A DNA stretch of 64,000 nucleotides from Molossus alvarezi. Its lineage: Eukaryota > Chordata > Mammalia > Chiroptera > Molossidae. The position numbers and the translations under genes were made by a program. The DNA lies in NCBI GenBank assembly GCA_037176705.1, contig CM073886.1:21003501-21067500 (forward strand). The letters run 5' to 3'. Below are positions 31,553-42,714 of the stretch, in pieces. The first letter of the stretch is position 1, and each line of letters begins with the position of its first letter. The notes beneath the pieces are model-generated. The model was not told the DNA's origin and made no database searches. It saw only the letters and a program-made list of their open reading frames with translations.

Positions 31553-31715
31553 ACCAGCTTAAAAAGCATATTTAAAGAAAACAAAAATCATGGAAGAATA
31601 TACTCCAGGCTATTTGAATTAGTTACGTTGTGGGACTGGAGAGAGGGACAAACTTATTCATTCATTCATTTCTTCATTTATATTCGCATGCATTTATTCA
31701 TTCATGTTTTCTTCC

Positions 31716-31805
31716 TTTTTTTTTTTGTACATGCCCCTAGCGGGAACCGAACCCGGGGTTCTCTGGTCCGCAGGCTGATGCTCTAACCGCTGAGCCAAAC
31801 CAGCC
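31716..31805 (-). mobile_element. tRNA-head-only mini-SINE
   Basis: T11 followed by gtacatgcccctagcgggaa and the reversed tRNA-like head to gagccaaaccagcc. On its own strand it is about 79 nt of head ending ggggcatgtac directly followed by A-tail. The body and hairpin of type A are missing. Its 3' breakpoint falls within one base of that of the copy at 9932. No clear TSD is seen, and the outermost head bases are also missing. Confidence 0.88.
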
Positions 31806-33623
31806 ATTTAATTACTATTTATTTAAGCTCTGCTATGTGTCAGGCATTGTAGCCCTGGGGATACAGCCATGACAAAAACAGACCAAATCTTTGCTTTCAT
31901 GCAGCTAGAGTGACCAGATGTCCCGGTTTGCCGGGGACTGTCTTGCTTTTAGCATTGAAGTTTCGTTGTCACAGGACACCCCTCAGTCCCGTGCTAACTA
32001 AGGCACCCTGTGGAGCTCACATTTTAGCACAGGAAGACAGATAAACGTATCTTGGAGTATAGCAGGTATTTTGATGGTTAAAGAGCTGTCTTGCAGCTCT
32101 TCCAATTCGCTTTACAGTGAGAATAATCCTCCTGCCAGAGCCGCGGTCCTCCTTTAGTTCTGATTGGCTGTCAGTGATGGAAGGGTGCCCTGAGCATTGA
32201 CTGCCTCAAGGGTCACAGGCCAGCTCTGCGTTTTGCTGAGTCAGCTGTGGGACCTAATTTGTTAATTAAGAGTAGATGGTGAGCTGTCCTCGTATTTTGA
32301 TTAACCTAATAGCCTTCCCAGCACGACTCGGATTCAGCCATAGACATCACGGCAACTTTTAATGAAATGATTTGAAGGGCCATTAGGAGGCACTTCCCGG
32401 CATGCGCCTGCTCATCGGCACCCATAACCGCTTGGCAGCTGAACAGGCCAGAGTTGTGGCCCCAACGAACACTTGGTTTTTGGTTTTGAGACATGACTCT
32501 TAACCTTTTAGTCAGGCTTGCGGGATTGATGGCCGTTTCGGCTTTAACCAGATTTTCTCTGCATTGGAAGAGCAGCCAGGAGAAGACGCATTATAGGCTC
32601 AGGGGCTGAAGAGATGCTGTTGGTGTCCTGCCCTTGTCCCCTTGGTTCCAGGGAAGGGCTTTCCTTGCTGGCCTGTGCGTGTCTGGAAGTGCTGGGGGGC
32701 TATGAGTTGAGTTGTGTCCCTTTCAAAAGACAATGAAAGCTAACCCCTGTAAGCAACTTGCATTTGAATTTCTTTTTCAGAGTCTTCTTCTGAGATCAGT
32801 CTTGGCCACTGGTGTGCATGTGTGCACATGTGTGTGCATGCACTGTGTAGTGGAAAGACCTTGATCACAACCTCTAGTGTCAGGGAAGGTCACTGCACGC
32901 CCGTGTGGAGCCCTCAGCTCATTGGCTGGTGGACCATCATCTTTGTCTGTGGGGTCCCTGCCGGCCCTTCTCCCAGGTTGTGTCCAATCTAAGTTCTAAG
33001 AGTGAGGCTGCTGTGATCCCCGGCCTCATGGGTCCCGGCTGTGTGCCACCACCTGTCCAGGCTGAGATGCTCTTGTTTCTCTCTGGTCCTTAGTTTTTGG
33101 CTCATTCAAGTGCATGTGGTACCATCTTTCTGGTCCAGCTCTGACTCAGCTACAGACGGGCTGTTCTCGGGTATTCCACCACTGCACCCCGCCCGAGGGA
33201 CACCGCAGCTCCCTGAGCTCCTTGCAGGAGCAGAGCATATGCTAGTGCTCTGTGCACCAGGCCGGTGTCCTGCAGGAGATGAGCCGGTCCTGCGCGGGCG
33301 GGGGTGGGGGGTGGACGCGGCCGTGACCTCAGAGCGGTGCGTGCGACCCACGTTCCTCCAGTCCACTCCCAGGCCCTGTTTCTCTCTCCTGTGACGCTGG
33401 CCAGGGCTGCCATTCCTGGTGTGATCACGGCTGGGAGACCTGGGATGGGAAGGAGGACTTCCTCCCTTGGACGTATGCTGGGGCTCAGAATCCTTTGAAT
33501 TTTGAAAATTACATGAGTAATATACAAGTATATGAAAAACCCCAACACACAGAAACATTCAGTCAAAAGTGAAAGTTCCCCTTCACCTTATGTCTTGATA
33601 ATATTTCCCTTATCAGACAATTA
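31806..33623. other. Unassigned sequence with a small MER-like element
   Basis: 31911-32000 (gtgaccagatgtcccggttt ... cctcagtcccgtgctaacta) looks like an old interspersed DNA element. 32230-32420 is non-repetitive with gttaattaa and tgattaacctaat words. 32700-32760 is weakly MLT1-like. 33160-33400 is GC-rich with several CpGs. No exon is recognised. Confidence 0.4.
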
Positions 33624-33661
33624 TATAAATATGGACATAGATATAGCCACAGATAGATATA

Positions 33662-34225
33662 CAGTTGACCCTTGAACAATGTGGGGGTTAGGGGCCCTGA
33701 CACTCCGCACAGTCAAAAATCCATGTGTAACTTTAAAAAAATTTTTTTATTTCTTTATTGATTTTTAGAGAGACAGGAAGGGAGAGGGAGAGAGAGAGAT
33801 AAAAACATCGATGGGAGAGAACATTGATTGGCTTCCTCCTGCATGCCCCCCACTGAATATTGGGCCCACAACCTGGGCATGTGTCCTGACCGGAAATTGA
33901 ACTGGTGACCTCTTGGTGCATGGGTGGACTCTCCACCACTGAGCCACACTGGCCAGGTCACATGTAACTTTTGACTCCCCCCAAACTCAACTACTAATAT
34001 CCTGCTGTTGACCGGAAGTCTTACTGATAAAAAACAGTCGATTATTACATATTTTCTAGTTATATGTATTACATACTGTATTCTTACAATAGAGTAAGCT
34101 AGAGAAAAGAAAATATCATTAAGAATATCATAAGGAAGAGAGAATATATTTACAGTATTTGTTGGAAAAACTTCGAGGGTAAGTGGACCTTGGAAGTTCA
34201 AACTGGCATTATTCAAGGTCACTTG
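33662..34225. mobile_element. Nonautonomous Tigger-type DNA transposon (MER8/Tigger3-like)
   Basis: Starts cagttgacccttgaacaatg and ends with tattcaaggtcacttg, the reverse of the start with decay. TA lies just before the start. Internal text (tgtaacttttgactcccccc, taagctagagaaaagaaaat) is that of a common mammalian element. A type B SINE sits inside. Confidence 0.8.
33735..33959 (-). mobile_element. VES-like SINE, type B, inside the DNA transposon
   Basis: Tttctttattgatttttaga, ccccccactgaatattgggc, reversed head ending gagccacactggccaggt. The flanks catgtgtaacttt (33722-33734) and catgtaactttt (33961) are a decayed TSD. Confidence 0.92.
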
Positions 34226-34445
34226 CAGCCATAGACAGATGTAGAAATGAATACATAGCTATAGCTATAGATTAGATATGGACATAGATACACATATATG
34301 CAGCTATAGCTTTGGACAAGGACATAGATGTAGATATAGGTATAGACATGTCTATATCTATAGGTATAAAGAGATATAGTCTATATACATACATATATAT
34401 ACACATTAATATAATATAATGATATATACATTATATATATATAAT

Positions 34446-34641
34446 TTTTTTAGAGAAGAAGGAAGGGAGAGGGAGAGAGAGAGAGAAACATTGATGAGAG
34501 AGAAACATCAATCAGTTGCCTCCTGCACACCCCATACTGGGGATCAAGCCCACAACCCGAGCATGTATCCTGACTGGGATTTGAACTGGTGACCTCTGGT
34601 GCATGGGATGATGCTCAACCAACTGAGCCACATGGGCCAGG
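34446..34641 (-). mobile_element. VES-like SINE, type B-related
   Basis: Tttttttagagaagaaggaa, ccccatactggggatcaagc, reversed head ending gccacatgggccaggg. Confidence 0.88.
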
Positions 34642-34648
34642 GTAGATA

Positions 34649-34652
<4 letters not shown>

Positions 34653-34698
<46 letters not shown>

Positions 34699-34955
34699 TT
34701 GTTAATCCTCACCTGAGGATATTTTTCCATTGAGTTTTAGATAGAGTGGAAGGGAGGGAGGGAGGATGAGAGAGAGAGAGAGAGAGAGAGAGAAACATCG
34801 ATGTGAGAGAGACACATGGATTGGTTGCCTCCTGCTGGGACTAGGACTGGGGATTGAACCTGCAACCCAGGTATGTGCCCTTGACTAGGAATTGAACCTG
34901 AGACCCTTTGGTCCACAGGCTGATGCTCTAACTGCTGAGCCAAACTGGCTAGGGC
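34653..34955 (-). mobile_element. VES-like SINE, type A with (GT)n in its tail
   Basis: The duplicated flank tagatagtat (34643-34652 and 34957-34966) encloses the SINE plus a (GT)n run (34653-34696). The microsatellite is therefore part of the inserted A-tail, seen as (CA)n on the SINE strand. The rest is a normal type A copy ending ccaaactggctagggc. Confidence 0.9.
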
Positions 34956-35079
34956 TAGATAGTATATTTTTAAATATACATGTCATTGTGCTGTCTGTGT
35001 GGTTTGGTGACTGTGTTATCAGTAGGTGGCTTTGGAGGGGTCCTGAAACAAGAACACCTCCCGTTAATTGGCCATGAAG

Positions 35080-35300
35080 TTGGTCCCATTTTTTTGCTCT
35101 TTTCCATGCTATGCTGCAACAAACACACTTACACAGACACTTGGATCTTTATTATGTATTTGTGCAAGTATTTCTGTAGGACGGCTTCATAGAAGTTGAA
35201 GTCCTGAGTTCAAAGGTAAGTAGATTTCCGATCTGGGGAGGCCCCGTCAGATTGCCCTCCAAAAGGGTTGAACCGATCTACGCTCTCAGAGTAATTTAAT
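35080..35300 (-). mobile_element. Old L1 3' fragment
   Basis: Ctatgctgcaacaaacacac, tatttctgtaggacggcttc and tgccctccaaaagggttgaa are antisense old-L1 3' phrases. Confidence 0.6.
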
Positions 35301-37297
35301 TAGAATATTAACAAGGAACGTAACCTCATTTTGTACTTCGAGTTGGTGATGTGAGGCAGATCAGTGACATGTAAACGGGTTATTGTGGAGCAAGCGTGTC
35401 GGAACCCTTTCCACTGGGCATTGCTTTGTTTATTTTTTGTGCGCACACTTGAAAGAGAAAACAAGCTGCGTTTCTGTAATGCTTTATAATTCAGAATTCC
35501 TCTGATAGATACAAGGCTTTCTCTTCATCATGGCCATGAAATACATGTCCTGGGTAACTGCTGGTCCCTGCTGAACGAGACACGGGTCTGAGCTGCCCCA
35601 GACGCCGTGGACCTTGAAAGCAGGGCTGCCCTGGTCGAGCAGGATCCCAATAGCTAGTGTCACGTGACTCCGATGGTTTGTTCCGCACTGGTTGACAGGC
35701 ACAGAGCTTTTCTGTGCTCTCATCACCCATCTGTAACTGTCCGCAATCACATTTACTAAGAAAGATGGTGATGACCTGTTTACCTCTCTAAACTCCTCGC
35801 CAGGCTGTATGTTCAGAAATTATAATGATCTTGTGTGCTTCACCTAAGATTCTACCTGGAACATGGCAGGAGCTCCCAAAGTGCTTATTACCTGTGAGGT
35901 GAATGAACAAAAGCAACAATCAATGAGCTTAGGTTGCCCCAGTTCCTCGGCTGCGCTGGGATTCTCGGAATGACTCTTTTTCTTTCCTTTTGAAAAACTA
36001 CTCTAATTTTAGCCAGAGTCATTTTTATTATCTGTTGAAATCCAGCGTATGAAAAACCCAAACCTTAATGAATACGTATGAGTTCAATGCTTCGTTTACT
36101 AAGCTCTTCTGCTCACCTTTGGCTTATTTCATATTTACAACAGTCTTGGGATGTGATGTATCATTTCTTTCCCTTCATTGGGAGGACCCGAGGAGCGGAT
36201 GGGCCAATGGTGTGCTCTTGTCTCTGTAACTAGCAGGTGGCCTGCAGGAGGCTTGCACCTGTATCTCTAGCTCCTGGTCCACGGTCTTCCTTGAGTAACC
36301 TCCCTTCCCATGGGTCCTGCCCCTCACAGAGATGCTCTGGGGTCCTGCTTTGGAAATGCATGTGTAGTGTGTGCGTCTGGTCCACTCTCCAAGAACACGT
36401 CTTTGCTCCCTGGGGTGCAGGAGAATAGAGTGTCTTTTATTTTTTTGCCAGGAAAACATCAATGCAAAATGAACCATCAGTGAAATGAATTTCAAAGATT
36501 TATGCATTTTCTGTGACTAACAAGTTTGCATCTGTTCAGTTGACACTCTTTAACAGCCACCCCCCCTTCTTAAATCTCTCCTCCTTTCCCAAAGGCACCT
36601 GGTTGGCACATTGAGCAGTTAAATAAATGTTCAGTGGGATAGAGACATGACTTGTTAATTAAAAATGTTGTGATGCCACTTGGCAGTTACAAAGAGATGA
36701 GCCAGGCTGAGCGGAAAGAGTTACTGCAAGGAGATGCTGGTTGCATTTTTCTGAGCCAGGTAGACGGGACCCGTATAATGGGACAAGAGCAGACATTCAT
36801 TGGCGTTTCCACTGTACTCCCTCTGCTTCCAATCATGGGGTCAACTTCTCTTCTGTCCTCTCATCCCTCGGCCTCAGGATGGACACCCTTGCTGGATGAA
36901 TGCATGGTGAGAGGGTCACCTTTGCCCCGGCTCCCATCCCCCACCCACCCACTGCCATGGGCTCCAGCACTGTTCTCTCCATGACACTGACCCTACACCT
37001 TGTCATTACCTCCTTGCACGCTTTGAGGGATGGCTGTCTCCAAGAGGTTGACTTCATGGGCCCTTTCCAGATGGCAGTTCCCACTGTACTTTGTAAAAGC
37101 TACAGAGAAATTCCACAGTTTGGATCTTCCACAACTGGACTTCTTTGGACAGGGCCCCCGTTTGCCGACCAGCCTCCGTCTGAGGCTTCCCCTCAGTCAC
37201 CTTTCCAGCCACATGAAAGCATCGCTACACCTGAGAATGTGCTAGACTTGCCCATCCTAGTCTTTGCATTTCCTTTTTTGCCTGAGGCCTATTACCC
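35301..37297. other. Unassigned single-copy-like sequence
   Basis: No exon or young repeat is recognised. 35950-36160 is AT-rich and conserved-looking. 36900-37260 has frames of up to 155 codons without known domains. Confidence 0.35.
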
Positions 37298-37308
37298 ATC
37301 CCCCTCCC

Positions 37309-37703
37309 TTTTTTATCCTGACCCGAGGACATTTTTGCATTCATCTTCAGAGAGCAGGAGGGAGTGAGAGAGAGAGGAAGAGAGAGAGAGCAACAAGGAT
37401 GTGACAGAGACACATTGAGCGGTTGCCACCCACACGACCCCAACTGGAACAGGGGACAAACTGCAACCGAAATTCCTCTTTTTTAAAAAATCCTCACCTG
37501 AGGATATTTTTCTATTTCTCTTTACATAGAATGAGAGGGAAAGAAAAGGAGAGAGAAACATCGACTGGTTACCTCCCACATGACCCAGACCAGGGCTGGA
37601 AATGAACCGCAATTGAGGTACGTGCCCTTGGCCAGAATCGAACCCATGACTCATTGATCTGCCGGCTGACGCTCTATTGCTGAGCCAAACCAGCCAGGAC
37701 ACC
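37309..37703 (-). mobile_element. Two type A SINEs, composite
   Basis: The first part (37309-37480) starts ttttatcctgacccgaggac and stops after gggacaaactgcaaccgaa without its tRNA head. The second (37485-37700) is complete, ending gagccaaaccagccaggac. Outer flanks tccccctccctttttt and tccccctctttttt suggest one target for the whole. Either two copies recombined, or one inserted in the other with loss of a head. Confidence 0.85.
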
Positions 37704-37719
37704 AGTCCCCCTCTTTTTT

Positions 37720-38385
37720 AAAAACTTAAAAAGAAAATTGAAGTATAACATGCATGCCGTGTGTGTAAAATGTACACATCTTAGTATGTAGCTTGATGGC
37801 TATAAAATATGTGAACACCCGTGTAATCACCACCCAGTTCAGGAGGTGAACTATTTCCAGCTACCTCAGAAAGTTCTCTTATGTTCCTTCCAATACTCTC
37901 TACCATGGAAAGGACCAGTATTCCAACTTTCATCACCATTGCTTCGTTTTTCTTGTTCTTGACCTTCACAGAAGTGGGATCAAACCATATGTCCTCTTCA
38001 GGACCTTGGCTCCACTCACCATCATAACTGTGAAATGCAGCCATGCCGTTTTGCTCGCCTTACTGTGGGTGGCGTTCCATTGTAAGACTCAACCACATTT
38101 ATTTATCATTCTCCTGTTGATGGATGGTAAGAGTTTTTCCAGTTTGGGGTTAAAACCAGTACATCTGCTATAACTATTCTCATGTATGTCTTTTGTTGGA
38201 TTGAATGGTTGCATTTCTAAAAGATGTAAACCCAGGAGTGGAATTTCCAGGTTATATGGTAGGACTGTGTTTAACCTTGTAAAAAACTTATAGACAGTTT
38301 TCCAAAGTGCTTGTCTCAATTTAGACTCCCACCAGCAGTGTATGAGAATTCCAGTGGCTTTGCATTTTTGTCAACACTTGGAATT
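37720..38385 (-). mobile_element. Old L1 3' fragment
   Basis: Antisense L1 phrases in order: gaagtataacatgcatgccg, gtgtaatcaccacccagttc, acccaggagtggaatttcca, ctcccaccagcagtgtatga. Confidence 0.75.
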
Positions 38386-38387
38386 GT

Positions 38388-38641
38388 TAGTCTTTTTTTT
38401 TTTAATCCTTACCCAAGGACATTTTTCATTTATCTTCAGATAGAGTGGGAGGGAGAGAGGGAGGAAGAAAAAGAGAGAAACATCGATGTGAGAGAGACAC
38501 ATCAACTGGTCACCACCCACACGACCCCAACCGAGGCCGGGGACAAACTGCAACTGAGGTATGTGCCCTTAGTGGGAACTGAACCCGGGACTCTCTGGTC
38601 CGCGGGCCAACGCTCTAACTGCTGAGCCAAACCGGCCAGGG
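38388..38641 (-). mobile_element. VES-like SINE, type A
   Basis: Tttaatccttacccaaggac, body, reversed head ending gccaaaccggccagggc. Flanks ggaattgttagtctttt and agaattgtcagtctttt form the TSD. Confidence 0.95.
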
Positions 38642-38659
38642 CAGAATTGTCAGTCTTTT

Positions 38660-38874
38660 TAAAAAATATATTTTTATTGATTTTAGAGAGAAAGAAAGGG
38701 ACAGGGAGAGAGAGAGAAACACTGATGAGAGAGTTGTGCGAGAGAAACATGGATCAGCTGCCTCCTGCACGCTCCCTACTGGGGATTGAGCCCCAAACCC
38801 AGGGAACTGAACCAGCAACGTTTCAGTGCATGGGATGACGCTCAGCCAACTGAGCCACACAGGCCAGAAGGAGT
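38660..38874 (-). mobile_element. VES-like SINE, type B-related, at the same target
   Basis: Tttttattgattttagagag, a body with a partly repeated gagagagaaac segment, reversed head ending gagccacacaggccag. The target word recurs as gttgttagtctttt after its head. Confidence 0.88.
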
Positions 38875-39052
38875 TGTTAGTCTTTTGGTTTCTAGCCATT
38901 CAGCTGAGAGTATCATAGTTCTTCCTCCTTTTACTGGCTTATTTATTATTCATTTTTCAGATGTCAGCTCAGAACTCTTCTGTATTAATCTGCTTGGGCT
39001 GCTATAACAAAATACCATAGACTGGGTGGCTCAAACAACAGACATTTATTTT

Positions 39053-39582
39053 TTATTTTATTATTATTATTTTTAATACTCACCCAAGGATATTTTTCCA
39101 TTGTTTTTTTAGATAGAGTGGAAGGGAGGGAGGGAGAGAGAGAGAGAAAGAAAGAGAAACATCAATGTGAGAAAGACAGGTTTTTTTTTTTTTCTTTATC
39201 CTCACCCGAGGATATTTTTCCATTTTTTTGTTCAGATAGAGTGGGAGGGAGAGAGAGGCAGAGAGAGAGAGAGAAACATCGACATGAAAGGGACACATCG
39301 AGTGGCTACCACCCGCACAACCAACCAGGGCTGGGAACAAACTGCAACCGAGGTACATGCCCTTAGCGGGAACTAAACCTGGTCTCTCTGGACTGCAGGC
39401 TGACATTCCAACCGCTGAGCCAAACCGGCCAGGGCGAGAAAGACAGGTTTGCTTCCACATGACTCCCACTGGGGCCGGGGATCAAACTTACAACCCAGGC
39501 ACATGCCCTTGACCAGTAATCAAACCTGTGACCTTCTGGTTCACAGGCTGATGCTCTAACTGCTGAGCCAAACCAGCAGGGC
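39053..39582 (-). mobile_element. VES-like SINE, type A, interrupted by another
   Basis: Tail and part of the body at 39053-39183, remainder at 39436-39582, ending gccaaaccagcagggc. Outer flanks cagacatttattttt and cagacactcattttt are the decayed TSD in MLT1. Confidence 0.9.
39184..39435 (-). mobile_element. VES-like SINE, type A, nested
   Basis: Ttatcctcacccgaggatat, reversed head ending gccaaaccggccagggc. Perfect 15-bp TSD gagaaagacaggttt at 39169-39183 and 39436-39450. Confidence 0.97.
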
Positions 39583-39919
39583 CAGACACTCATTTTTTTT
39601 AGAGTTTGGGAGGCTGGGAGTCTGAGATCAGAGCCGGCAAGGTCTGAGCCCTTTTCCCAGCTTGCAGACGGCCACCTTCCTGCTGTGTGCTCACATGGTC
39701 TTTTTTTTGGAGCAGAAGTGTGGACAGAGATGCTCTCTCTCTCTCCTTCCCTCTTCTCTCTTATAAGGACACTAATCCTGTCATAGGGTCCTGACCCTCA
39801 TGACCTCATTTAAACCTAATTACCTCCCAAAGGCTCCCCCTCCAAATGCCATCACATTGAAGGTGGTGCTTCAACATATGAATTTTGCAGGGGCACAAAA
39901 TTTTAGTGAATGACAGGTT

Positions 39920-40320
39920 TCCTGACCCCTTAGCTTGTGCTGTTCCCCAATACCTACCCCATCACAGCTCTGACTGTACTGAAATATTACTGTTTGCTGA
40001 CTTATTATTGTTAGAGGTTGCTCCTTCTAGATGTGGAATCCTCGAGCGCAGGGACCGTGATTGCTCATTAGCACAGAGCCTGGCACGGATGTGTTCAGTA
40101 GCCTCCCGACACCTGTACCCATGTTCTTCGCCTTCTGTTCTATGACAATGACAGACATGTCCCTACTCCTGTCTACAGTCTTGGACTCTAGAGCACATCC
40201 TTTCTTATCCTCTCAAAGCATTTTTTTCTACATCTATTTCTTTATTCATACATTTCTCTTCTCACTTGAGGATATTTTCCCATTGATTCTTAGACAGAGT
40301 GAAAGGGAGGAAAGGAGAGA

Positions 40321-40357
<37 letters not shown>

Positions 40358-41205
40358 ACACACTGGTCTGTGGGCCGGTGCTCTAACCACTGAGAAAACC
40401 AGCCAGGGTGCTCTGCCAGATTAGCATCATGCTATAATACACCTCACCCAAAAGAACATGAATGATACTACCCCTACTCTAATTTCTGATTCCACATCCA
40501 TTTTCAGCTACAATCTCATTTCCCGTTCTTTTCCCTTAGCAAATCTTCTCAAAAGAAAAGCTATATCCATAGTGTCTACTTCCTCACCTCTTTTCCTCTC
40601 TTTAGCCCACTCCAATCAAGCTTTTGACCGTCCTGAAATGGGCCCCTACCTTGCTAGGGACAGTGGTCAATTTCCTGTCCTCATCTTACTAGGACAGCAG
40701 TTTGCGACACTTCGATCATCCTCCTCTTCGGGAAACAGCTCTTTCTGCAGGCCACCCAGGCACTGCACTGTCCTGGCTTCCTGCCCCTAGTATGGCCACG
40801 CTGGCCCCATCGCCGTTTGCCGACTTGCTTCTACATGTGAGCATTCCCCGGACGCTGTACTCCGCCCTCTAGTTACACATTCTCTCTTCGTCACCTCATC
40901 CTGTCCCATGTCTTTCAATCCCTTCTGCATTCCCATGACTCCCAAATTTTATCACAGTTGAATTTACTTGCTTCCTCTACTTCAGAATCTAATTAGCCTC
41001 CCAAACTCGTCTTGGCCCTACAGGATTTTAGATTCCTCACCTTGTCCCATTCTCTTCCCCCACAAGCCTTACGTGTATCTGAAAAAGATGCTACTCAGGA
41101 AGATGCATGGCTTCCAAACCTCTCTTCTCTCCCAAAGCCAGTCCATTAGCAAGTCCTTTTGGGTCTTCCTACAGCAAAATACATCTGGGCCGCCACTACT
41201 TCATG
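39920..41205 (+). mobile_element. L2 LINE relics
   Basis: 39920-40120 includes ctcgagcgcagggaccgtga and gcacagagcctggcacggat, an L2 3' terminus. 40410-41205 is pyrimidine-rich with L2-like internal phrases. A partial SINE lies at 40252. No intact frame. Confidence 0.6.
40252..40408 (-). mobile_element. VES-like SINE, type A, internally deleted
   Basis: Hairpin segment ctcacttgaggatattttcc and (GA)n are present, then acacacacactggtctgtgg jumps straight to the reversed head start, so about 100 bp of the middle are missing. Ends gagaaaaccagccaggg. Confidence 0.85.
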
Positions 41206-41214
41206 GCAAGCCCT

Positions 41215-41685
41215 TTACTGCTGCCATAAGGAGGCCAGGTGATGATGGGGGCAGAGAAGGAAGTGAGGCAGCCACAAGCCAAGGACGGCTGGTCACCACC
41301 ACGAGCCAGGAAAAGGCAAAGACAGGTTCTCCCCTAGAGCCTGCAGAGGGAAGTTGGCACTGCTGACACTTTGAATTAGGACTTCTAGCCTCCAGATCTG
41401 TGAGACAATACATTTCTGTTTTTTTTTTTAAAGATATTTTTTCTTTATTGATTTTAGAGAGAGAGAGAGAGAGGGAGAGAGAGAGAGAAACACTGATGAG
41501 AGAGAACATCAACTGGCAGCCTCCTGCATGCCCCCCACTGGGGATCGGGCCCACAACCTGGACATGTGCCCTGACTGGGAATTGAACCGGTGACCTCTTG
41601 GTGCATGGGTCGATGCTCAACCCTGAGCCACACTGGCCGGGCTACATTTCTGTTATTTTAAGCTACTCAGTTTGCATAGTTTCAA
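41215..41685 (+). mobile_element. MLT1-like LTR with SINE
   Basis: Ttaggacttctagcctccag, tgtgagacaatacatttctg, and after the SINE ttattttaagctactcagtt, the 3' end of an MLT1-type LTR on the plus strand. Confidence 0.7.
41418..41642 (-). mobile_element. VES-like SINE, type B
   Basis: Tttctttattgattttagag, ccccccactggggatcgggc, reversed head ending gccacactggccgggc. Flanks tacatttctgttttt and tacatttctgttatt form the TSD. Confidence 0.94.
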
Positions 41686-42060
41686 AGCCCAGCTCCACCA
41701 CAAACTAGCTGTGCCATGAGAAAGCTACTCAGCTTCTTTGTACCTTATATTCTTCATCTGTAAAATGGGAGGATGATGATGATAACAGGACCTGTCTCAC
41801 AGGGTGTAGTGAGGCTAAAACAAGCTAGTAAGTGCCTGGCACATGGTAAGACTGTACATTTTTGCTGCTGTTATTTAGCTTTGGAAGAACACAAACTTGG
41901 TGTTAATCCCAGATCCAAAATGTGTTAGCTGTATGACCTTGGACAAGTCCCAGAGCTTCGGTTTCCTCTTCTGAAAAGAGGAAATAAACATACAACTTCA
42001 CAGGATCGCGGTAATAATGAAAACAGATGAACAAAATTAACGAGGCATAGAGGGTACTGA
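41686..42060 (+). mobile_element. Two MIR relics
   Basis: The first: agctccaccacaaactagct, cttcatctgtaaaatgggag, aagtgcctggcacatggtaa. The second from about 41885: gtgttagctgtatgaccttg, cggtttcctcttctgaaaag. Confidence 0.85.
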
Positions 42061-42714
42061 AGAAATGTTACTCGTTCCCAAACACGCGAGTGGGCTGAGT
42101 GCTAAACATGTGTTTGAAGGCACGTGCACGGAACAAGAAATGCCTTTTCCAACCGCAGCCCGGCTGCAGTGGTCTGGGTCCAAAGATAGCCTGTTCCATC
42201 CTGTTTTTAAGGTTGAGGACATTTTCCTTATGAAATATTTCAAATTTTAAGAAAAGTACAGGAAATAATAGGACACCCGTGCACCAGCCCTCTGAAGCTA
42301 ACAGATGTCAACATTTTGTCGTATTTGCTTCCTTTACAAGAGGAGGAAAATATTACAGTTGCCGCCAAGACAAAGCTATTTGATCAAGGATGGAGTTGAA
42401 TTCTGGCTCTGAGGAGCGATCTGGTGCCACTCGGGGTACCGGGGACACCGACAGGAATAAATAAGCAAGATCCCCCGCTTCTGCGGGCCCCCAGGCTGGT
42501 GGGGGGGGGCGTAGTCATGAACAGAACTGCCCCACCCTGGGACCAGCGCCATCGCAGGGGTGGTGGTGAGGAGCACGGGCAGTTAGAGAAGGTTTCCTCA
42601 AGGGAGGGAAAGGCATCTGCGAAGGCAGGGAGGTGGGACAGGGTAGGTGAACTGGGATGATGGTGTACAGACTCTATGTGCCACTTCTGCCCACATTTGG
42701 AACTGTGAGATGTA
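42061..42714. other. Unassigned sequence
   Basis: No gene is seen. G-rich gctggtggggggggcgtagt lies near 42495. The 299-codon minus-strand frame (42384-43283) runs across this region, an LTR and a SINE, so it is not a gene. Confidence 0.4.

Larger units (their letters stand above)
31040..31640 (+). mobile_element. Old L1 3' fragment, interrupted
   Basis: Gccctggaaataactggaaa and gctgtatattgttaagtgaa are typical of the 3' part of old L1s. A (GT)n array and a type B SINE interrupt it. Confidence 0.6.
33624..34443. repeat. Degenerate (ATAGAT)-like array split by a DNA transposon
   Basis: Variants of tatggacatagatatag run from about 33624 to 33661 and again from 34226 to 34443, passing into a TATATA stretch. 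The element at 33662-34225 lies in the array. Confidence 0.75.
38981..39914 (-). mobile_element. MLT1-like MaLR LTR, split by nested SINEs
   Basis: Plus-strand text tgtattaatctgcttgggct, gctataacaaaataccatag, gggaggctgggagtctgaga, acctaattacctcccaaagg, caacatatgaattttgcagg is the exact reverse of MLT1 LTR order. The tgt...aca ends are visible. Confidence 0.88.

Noticed and set aside
33160..33400. CpG island with promoter
   Set aside because: GC-rich with some CpGs (cgcgggcggg, gacgcggccgtgac), but short and without recognisable exon or transcription start context; left as unassigned.
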